Of a stretch of 25,223 nt of DNA, positions 23,030-25,223 are shown piece after piece. The notes under the pieces are model-generated. The model was not told the DNA's origin and did not search any database. It saw only the letters and a program-made list of their open reading frames with translations. This stretch comes from an uncultured Methylophilus sp. GTDB taxonomy: Bacteria; Pseudomonadota; Gammaproteobacteria; Burkholderiales; Methylophilaceae. A program made the position numbers and the translations under genes. Numbering within the stretch: the stretch's first letter is position 1; each line of letters opens with the position of its first letter. The DNA is taken from NCBI GenBank assembly GCA_936943315.1, contig CAKZJM010000425.1:1-25223 (forward strand), given 5' to 3'.

Positions 23030-23746
23030 ATGTTAGCCAGCTTACTCCTGACCGCCTTTGTCATGGGGCTGGCAGGCGGCCCGCATTGCATTGCCATGTG
23101 TGGTGCAGCTTGCGGCGCCATGCAATCCTCTCCGCAAACCACCAGCCACTTCCGCGCCATTCCGCTGCGCGTGATCAAAACCATTCCCTGGAGCTTTTAT
23201 CTTGGCCGTATGCTGGGCTATGGCCTGCTGGGTGCACTTTCCGCAGAAACCCTGCGCGGCCTGGCGTGGTTATCCAATCAAAGCCAGGTATTTCAACCCT
23301 TATGGACCTTTTCGCATACCCTGATTTTTGCCTGGGGCGTGATTTTGCTGGTCAGTGGTCAACAACCCCAATGGGCTGTGCAGCGCGCACAGCAAGTGTG
23401 GGCATGGATTAAACAGCATACCGAACATGCGCGGCTCGGTTATTTTCTAACCGGCCTGGTCTGGGCGTTGTTGCCCTGCGGCTTACTCTATTCGGCGGTC
23501 ATGTTCGCCTCCCTGCAATCACAATGGCTGCAAGGCGCCCTGGTCATGATGGCGTTTGCTTGTGGGTCAGCCACCGTGCTGGCGCTTGCACCAATCATAT
23601 GGCGTGCCAGCCAGCAATCCTTGCCGGTGTGGTTCAGTGAGGCGACAGGCATGCGCCTGAGCGGTGTTTTGCTCATCATGCTCAGTGTGATCGCATTGTG
23701 GATGGACGTCATTCATCACGATAAATTGTGGTGCCAGGTTCTTTAG
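23030..23746 (+). CDS. UreH/TauE-SafE-type membrane protein linked to cbb3 loci
   Basis: This 238-residue inner-membrane protein has about six hydrophobic segments. It opens with GGPHCIAMCG at 16-25 (H19, C20, M23, C24), a metal-ligand-rich motif typical of the UreH-like transmembrane family commonly annotated as sulfite exporter TauE/SafE. Members with this motif are often found beside cbb3 oxidase and ccoI genes, so a role in copper or redox handling for oxidase assembly is more likely than sulfite export. That is inference. A second motif, LLPCGLLYSAV near residue 150, resembles the DsbD/CcdA-type proline-cysteine site. It begins 9 bases after the hemN stop with no clear ribosome binding site, suggesting translational coupling and shared control. 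Confidence 0.82.
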   Translation: MLASLLLTAFVMGLAGGPHCIAMCGAACGAMQSSPQTTSHFRAIPLRVIKTIPWSFYLGRMLGYGLLGALSAETLRGLAWLSNQSQVFQPLWTFSHTLIFAWGVILLVSGQQPQWAVQRAQQVWAWIKQHTEHARLGYFLTGLVWALLPCGLLYSAVMFASLQSQWLQGALVMMAFACGSATVLALAPIIWRASQQSLPVWFSEATGMRLSGVLLIMLSVIALWMDVIHHDKLWCQVL

Positions 23747-23789
23747 GCATATCGTCTGTCAATCTTGCTTTTGTCCTAAGCCTCGGGTA

Positions 23790-23825
23790 ACTTTCAATGG
23801 TTAATATAATTTAACAATTGAAAGT
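23790..23825 (+). promoter_or_regulatory. Palindrome over the ligE -10 region
   Basis: The left arm 23790-23804 and the right arm 23811-23825 are inverted repeats matching at 14 of 15 positions. The six bases between them are a consensus -10 TATAAT (23805-23810). Outer blocks are ACTTTCAAT and ATTGAAAGT; inner blocks are GTTAA and TTAAC. No good -35 is visible. This looks like an operator placed exactly on a promoter, 5 bases before the ligE ATG. Confidence 0.6.
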
Positions 23826-23830
23826 GGTTT

Positions 23831-24673
23831 ATGGTTCAGCTACTCAAAAATTGCCTGTGCTTTTTATGCTTCGCTGTGACGGCACTACATGGCCACGCAG
23901 AAGTCCCCAGCCTATTGCTGGCGCAAATCTACCATGCAGACATAGAGGTGCGTGATTACCTGGTGAGTGAAAAACTCGATGGCATCCGCGCATTTTGGGA
24001 TGGTCAGCAATTCATCAGCAGGCAAGGGCATCCTATCCATGCGCCCGCCTGGTTTAGCAAAGGGTTTCCCAACCGCCCGCTGGATGGCGAGTTATGGATC
24101 GCGCGCGGCCGCTTTGAGCAGCTTTCTTCTACCGTCAGGCAATCCAAACCGGATGATGCCGCCTGGCGGCAAGTGGCATATTATGTGTTTGAATTACCAG
24201 AGGCCAGTGGCGATTTCTCGCAGCGTGCACAGCATATCCGGCAGGTCGTTCGAGAGGCGCACAACCCTTATCTTAAAAGTCTGCCCCAATTCAAAGTTAA
24301 AGATCGGCAGACGCTCAAACTGACTCTGCAACATATTGTAGACAGGCATGGCGAAGGCCTCATGTTGCACCGTGCCGATGCGCCGTATCTCACCGGTCGC
24401 AGCCATGTGCTGCTCAAACTCAAGCCACAACTGGATGCTGAGGCCAGGGTGATCGGGCATGTGCCAGGCAAAGGCAAATACCAGGGTAAAATGGGTGCGC
24501 TGTTAGTGGAGACCCCGGATGGCTTGCAGTTTAAATTAGGCACAGGATTTACCGATGCCGAACGCGCCAATCCACCTCCGATAGGCAGCCAGGTCACGTA
24601 TACTTACCGCGATGTCACTAAAAACGGCAAACCAAAGTTTGCCAGTTTTTTGCGGGTACGGCCGCCAGAATAA
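23831..24673 (+). CDS. ligE: Periplasmic ATP-dependent DNA ligase, LigE type
   Basis: This 280-residue minimal ATP-dependent DNA ligase has an N-terminal signal peptide (about residues 1-23, ending LHGHA before EVPS), so it acts outside the cytoplasm. The ligase motifs are complete. Motif I is KLDG with the adenylated lysine at K48 and R53 after it. Motif III is DGELW, IIIa YVFELP, IV EGLMLHR and V LLKLKP, followed by a compact OB-fold ending FASFLRV. It lacks DNA-binding insertions, as expected for Lig E. In other proteobacteria LigE is linked to DNA uptake or extracellular DNA, but its real substrate is uncertain. The ATG has only a weak GTGG before it. It is followed 19 bases later by another secreted-protein gene on the same strand. 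Confidence 0.9.
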   Translation: MVQLLKNCLCFLCFAVTALHGHAEVPSLLLAQIYHADIEVRDYLVSEKLDGIRAFWDGQQFISRQGHPIHAPAWFSKGFPNRPLDGELWIARGRFEQLSSTVRQSKPDDAAWRQVAYYVFELPEASGDFSQRAQHIRQVVREAHNPYLKSLPQFKVKDRQTLKLTLQHIVDRHGEGLMLHRADAPYLTGRSHVLLKLKPQLDAEARVIGHVPGKGKYQGKMGALLVETPDGLQFKLGTGFTDAERANPPPIGSQVTYTYRDVTKNGKPKFASFLRVRPPE

Positions 24674-24692
24674 ATAACATGAAGGAATCAAG

Positions 24693-25112
24693 ATGAAGTG
24701 GTTTGCAGGATTATTAGGCTGCTGCATAGCAGCACATGCGGTTGCAATGGATTTAAGCGGTGTCTACGCCTGCACAGGGGATGATGCGCATGAAGGCAAA
24801 TATACCGGCACCGTCACTATGAAGTTACGCCCTGAGCATAGTAAAGGGGCGGATGCCAGCTATGACTTTCAACTTGAAGTGCCTGACTACGGTGTTTATA
24901 AGGGCCATGCGGCAGCACATGGCATGTATGCCGCCATGCATTTTGCCTTACCGGCTGAAAATGGCGAGTATGGTGGCAAGACGCATGATTATGGGACGGG
25001 GGTAGCAGAGTTTAAGAAAAATGCCAAAGGGCAGTTGAGTTTCAGGAAGTTTTATTTTGAACCGGCGTTTAAGGGTGGGAATACAGGGGTTGAGGAGTGT
25101 GTTAGAAAGTAA
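24693..25112 (+). CDS. Small secreted protein of unknown function
   Basis: This 139-residue protein has a signal peptide (MKWFAGLLGCCIAAHAVA, cleaved before MDLSG). The mature part begins DLSGVYACTGDDAHEGKYTGTVTM and is rich in G, Y and K, with an alternating pattern that suggests a small beta-barrel. Two cysteines remain in the mature protein (CTG near 27 and CVRK at the end), a likely single disulfide joining the two ends. I do not recognise a characterised family. GAAGGA lies 6 bases before the ATG, a strong ribosome binding site, and the gene follows ligE by 19 bases, so they are probably one transcript. I see no terminator in the 60 bases after its stop. Confidence 0.8.
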   Translation: MKWFAGLLGCCIAAHAVAMDLSGVYACTGDDAHEGKYTGTVTMKLRPEHSKGADASYDFQLEVPDYGVYKGHAAAHGMYAAMHFALPAENGEYGGKTHDYGTGVAEFKKNAKGQLSFRKFYFEPAFKGGNTGVEECVRK

Positions 25113-25168
25113 TGATTCCTAGCGTAATGGCAGCCCTCTGGTAAAGTTGTTGCGTAAAAAAGTTTGTC

Positions 25169-25188
25169 ATTCCGGCGTAGGCCGGAAT
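25169..25188. repeat. REP-like palindrome
   Basis: ATTCCGGC and GCCGGAAT form an 8-bp stem around GTAG, inside the context GTC-ATTCCGG...CCGGAAT-CTAGG. Sequences of this form are widely dispersed intergenic palindromes in proteobacteria (general knowledge). Only one copy is visible in this window. It may also terminate transcripts from the preceding gene. Confidence 0.55.
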
Positions 25189-25223
25189 CTAGGCGAGGTC
25201 AACACTTTAACTTGGATGCAATC

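Overview
The window looks like ordinary chromosome from a betaproteobacterial methylotroph, most likely in or near Methylophilus (family Methylophilaceae). This is an inference from gene content: a complete zwf-pgl-gnd set for oxidative hexose-phosphate metabolism (in these bacteria the dissimilatory arm of the ribulose monophosphate cycle), together with betaproteobacterial-style cbb3 oxidase, FNR and HemN proteins. I see no phage, CRISPR array, insertion sequence, tRNA or rRNA.

Layout. (1) 1-402 has no convincing gene. It holds a long imperfect inverted repeat (about 16-252) and two terminator-like hairpins. (2) 403-6015, all minus strand: an AdiA-like arginine/lysine/ornithine decarboxylase, dCTP deaminase (dcd), glucose-6-phosphate dehydrogenase (zwf) and a short-form 6-phosphogluconate dehydrogenase (gnd). 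zwf and gnd end in clear rho-independent terminators. (3) 6201-6887, plus strand: 6-phosphogluconolactonase (pgl), divergent from gnd across an AT-rich palindrome that carries a -10-like sequence on each strand. (4) 6951-9131, minus strand: the Mrp/ApbC Fe-S carrier and a GT4 glycosyltransferase. (5) 9367-12102, plus strand: a secreted fasciclin-domain protein and methionyl-tRNA synthetase (metG). (6) 12240-19799, plus strand: the cbb3 cytochrome oxidase locus in the order ccoI-ccoS-ccoN-ccoO-ccoQ-ccoP-ccoG-ccoH. (7) 19806-21398, minus strand: fnr followed by a radical SAM protein. (8) 21635-23746, plus strand: hemN and a UreH/TauE-type membrane protein. (9) 23831-25112, plus strand: a signal-peptide-bearing ATP-dependent DNA ligase (LigE type) and a small secreted protein of unknown function, then a REP-like palindrome near the window end.

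How the genes fit together. About 11 kb (12.2-23.7 kb) forms a low-oxygen respiration island: the cbb3 structural subunits, their copper and Fe-S assembly factors, oxygen-independent haem synthesis, and the oxygen sensor FNR. Two perfect FNR boxes (TTGAT-N4-ATCAA) are visible, one before ccoN and one between fnr and hemN. Both sit about 32 bases from a -10-like hexamer, which is the class II activator geometry, so fnr may activate itself. The upstream ccoIS genes have a separate, strong sigma70-like promoter covered by a perfect 12-bp-arm palindrome that is not an FNR box. That points to a second, unidentified regulator.

I did not find a clearly new multi-gene system. The best leads are this uncharacterised ccoI operator, the palindrome over the ligE promoter with its secreted-protein partner gene, the radical SAM gene behind fnr, and the inverted-repeat element at the left edge.
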